Shown: piece after piece, positions 35,080-37,032 of the stretch
How positions within the stretch are numbered: the first letter of the stretch is position 1
How the letters are laid out: each line of letters begins with the position of its first letter
Program-made: the position numbers and the translations under genes
Assembly (NCBI RefSeq): GCF_000211415.1
Contig: NZ_GL890774.1
Span: 399,461 to 436,492 of the forward strand
DNA: 37,032 nt
Reading direction: 5' to 3'
From: Enterobacter mori LMG 25706
Lineage (GTDB): Bacteria; Pseudomonadota; Gammaproteobacteria; Enterobacterales; Enterobacteriaceae
The notes under the pieces: model-generated
Seen by the model: only the letters and a program-made list of their open reading frames with translations
What the model was told of the DNA's origin: nothing
The model's database searches: none

Positions 35080-37023
35080 ATGATTCAGTTTAGCGCAACG
35101 CTCCTGGCGACGTTGGTGGCCGCCAGCGTTCAGGCGGCAACGGTGGATCTTCGTATTCTGGAAACGACCGATCTTCACAGTAACATGATGGACTTCGATT
35201 ACTACAAAGATACGCCTACCGAAAAATTCGGACTGGTACGCACAGCAAGTTTGATTAACGCCGCCCGCGGTGAAGTGAAAAACAGCGTGCTGGTCGATAA
35301 CGGAGATTTAATTCAGGGTAGCCCATTGGGCGATTACATGGCCGCGAAAGGGCTGAAAAAGGGCGAAATCCATCCGGTTTATAAAGCGATGAATACCCTG
35401 GACTATACCGTCGGCAACCTCGGTAACCACGAATTTAACTACGGTCTGACATACCTGCACGATGCGCTGGCCGGTGCGAAATTCCCATACGTTAACGCCA
35501 ATATCATCGACGTTTAGACCCAAAAGCCGCTGTTCACTCCTTACCTGATTAAAGAGACCGAGGTTGTCGACAGCGAAGGTCATAAGCAGACGCTGCAGAT
35601 TGGCTACATCGGCTTTGTGCCACCGCAGATCATGACGTGGGATAAAGCCAACCTCGACGGGAAAGTGACCGTTAATGACATCACCGAAACCGCGCGCAAG
35701 TATGTGCCGGAAATGCGCGAGAAAGGCGCTGACCTGGTGGTGGTTGTCGCCCACTCGGGTCTCTCCGCTGACCCGTATCAGGCAATGGCGGAGAACTCCG
35801 TTTACTACCTGAGTGAAGTGCCGGGCGTTGACGCGATCCTGTTCGGCCACGCTCACGCGGTCTTCCCGGGCAAAGATTTCGCCAGCATCAAAGGCGCGGA
35901 TATCGAGAAAGGGACGCTCAACGGCGTGCCGTCGGTGATGCCGGGGATGTGGGGCGATCATCTCGGCGTGGTGGATCTGGTGCTAAATAACGACGGCGGC
36001 AGTTGGAAGGTGACGCAATCAAAAGCCGAAGCGCGCCCGATTTACGACGCTGCGGCTAAAAAATCGCTGGCAGGTGAAGATAAAAAGCTGGTCGACGTGC
36101 TGAAGCATGACCACGATGCGACCCGTGAATTCGTCGGCAAGCCGATTGGGAAATCCGCCGACAACATGTACAGCTTCCTGGCGCTGGTGCAGGATGACCC
36201 AACCGTTCAGGTGGTCAATATGGCGCAAAAAGCCTATGCCGAACACTTTGTTCCGGGCGATCCGGATCTGGCAAAACTGCCGGTGCTTTCAGCCGCTGCA
36301 CCGTTCAAGGTGGGCGGACGCAAGAACGATCCGGCAAGCTACGTGGAAGTCGAAAAAGGCCAACTGACGTTCCGTAACGCCGCCGATCTCTATCTTTATC
36401 CGAATACGCTGGTCGTCGTCAAAGCGACGGGGAAAGAGGTGAAAGAGTGGCTGGAATGCTCCGCCGGGCAGTTCAACCAGATTGACCCAAACAGTAGCAA
36501 GCCGCAGTCGCTGATTAACTGGGACGGGTTCCGCACCTACAACTTCGACGTGATCGACGGCGTGGAGTATCAGATTGATGTTACTCAGCCAGCCAGATAC
36601 GACGGCGAGTGCCAGACCCTTAATCCGCAGGCTGAACGTATCAAAAACCTGACCTTCAACGGCAAAGCAATCGACCCGAATGCCACCTTCCTGGTGGTGA
36701 CCAATAACTACCGCGCCTACGGCGGTAAGTTTGCCGGAACGGGTGACAGCCACATCGCTTTTGCTTCACCGGACGAGAACCGCTCGGTGCTGGCGGCGTG
36801 GATCAGTGCGGAATCGAAGAAGGCGGGCGAAATTCATCCTGCAGTGGATAACAACTGGCGTCTGGCGCCGATCCACAGCGATACGAAACTGGATATCCGC
36901 TTTGAAACCTCGCCGTCCGATAAAGCTGCCGCGTTCATTAAGGACAAGGCGCAGTACCCGATGAAGAAGGTCGCAACGGATGATATCGGGTTCGCGATTT
37001 ATCAGGTGGATTTGAGCAGGTAG
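35080..37023 (+). pseudogene. cpdB: cpdB, periplasmic 2',3'-cyclic phosphodiesterase, interrupted by in-frame amber
   Basis: The frame from 35080 ([10 protein letters not shown], 19-residue signal peptide ending SVQA before ATVDLRI) to 37023 spells a 647-residue CpdB apart from a single TAG at 35515-35517 (codon 146). Both sides are in the same frame and align continuously with E. coli CpdB. The stop replaces one codon between NANIIDV and [10 protein letters not shown], probably AAG or CAG by one base change. It cuts the metallophosphatase domain between GNHEFNYG and the later GHAHAVF motif, so the 145-residue product should be inactive, and the downstream ATG at 35617 lacks a signal peptide. 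Recent mutation, a suppressed stop, or a sequencing error are all possible, because the rest of the gene shows no decay. Confidence 0.9.
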
Positions 37024-37032
37024 CGGTGATTG

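Noticed and set aside
1..37032. CRISPR arrays, tRNA or rRNA genes, insertion sequences
   Set aside because: None seen: no regularly spaced repeats, cloverleaf-like sequences or transposase frames in the window.

Overview
The window is chromosomal DNA from a member of the Enterobacteriaceae, most likely Enterobacter or a close relative such as Lelliottia or Leclercia. Nearly every housekeeping gene is highly similar to its E. coli counterpart, and the backbone follows the E. coli cybC-pmbA-yjgA-mpl-fbp-yjfF/ytfTRQ-ppa-ytfP-tamB-tamA-msrA-ytfL-ytfK-ytfJ-cysQ-cpdB order (E. coli gene order recalled, not looked up). Accessory modules are inserted at several joints of this backbone.

Layout: (1) 21-2470 (-) is an operon of unknown function: a stand-alone PRD-domain protein, the glycine-rich SFCGS protein, DUF4312, and the membrane proteins DUF4311 and DUF4310. 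It has a CRP-like site and a perfect 20-bp palindrome upstream. (2) 2792-3099 is a Hok/Sok type I toxin-antitoxin locus with an overlapping mok frame and a sok-type antisense terminator. (3) 3133-8220 holds cybC, pmbA/tldE, yjgA/darP, mpl and fbp. (4) 8369-10339 is an insertion between fbp and yjfF: a LysR-type DNA-binding domain without effector domain, and a methyl-accepting chemotaxis protein with a FliA (sigma-28) promoter. (5) 10362-14978 is the galactofuranose ABC transporter (ytfQ-ytfR-ytfT-yjfF), with a GalR-like operator upstream. (6) ppa. (7) 16042-17364 is an AT-rich cassette of three unrecognised genes between ppa and ytfP, the place where E. coli carries chpSB. (8) ytfP, tamB, tamA and msrA. 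(9) 24130-31501 is a carbohydrate locus between msrA and ytfL: a LacI-type regulator divergent from four consecutive, mutually divergent Gfo/Idh/MocA oxidoreductases and a GPH/MelB-like symporter. (10) ytfL/paeA, ytfK, ytfJ, cysQ, and a cpdB interrupted by an in-frame amber codon.

Two modules are the best candidates for undescribed biology. The first is the four-oxidoreductase plus symporter locus. It contains no recognisable glycosidase, kinase or aldolase, so it fits a redox-based (3-keto-type) glycoside or sugar-derivative conversion. The second is the PRD/SFCGS/DUF4312/DUF4311/DUF4310 operon, which has the composition of a PTS-like or vectorial uptake system but contains no known transporter family. 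Functions of both are inferred from composition only.

CDS coordinates include the stop codon. Starts were moved from the longest open frame wherever a ribosome-binding site or the known family length pointed elsewhere.
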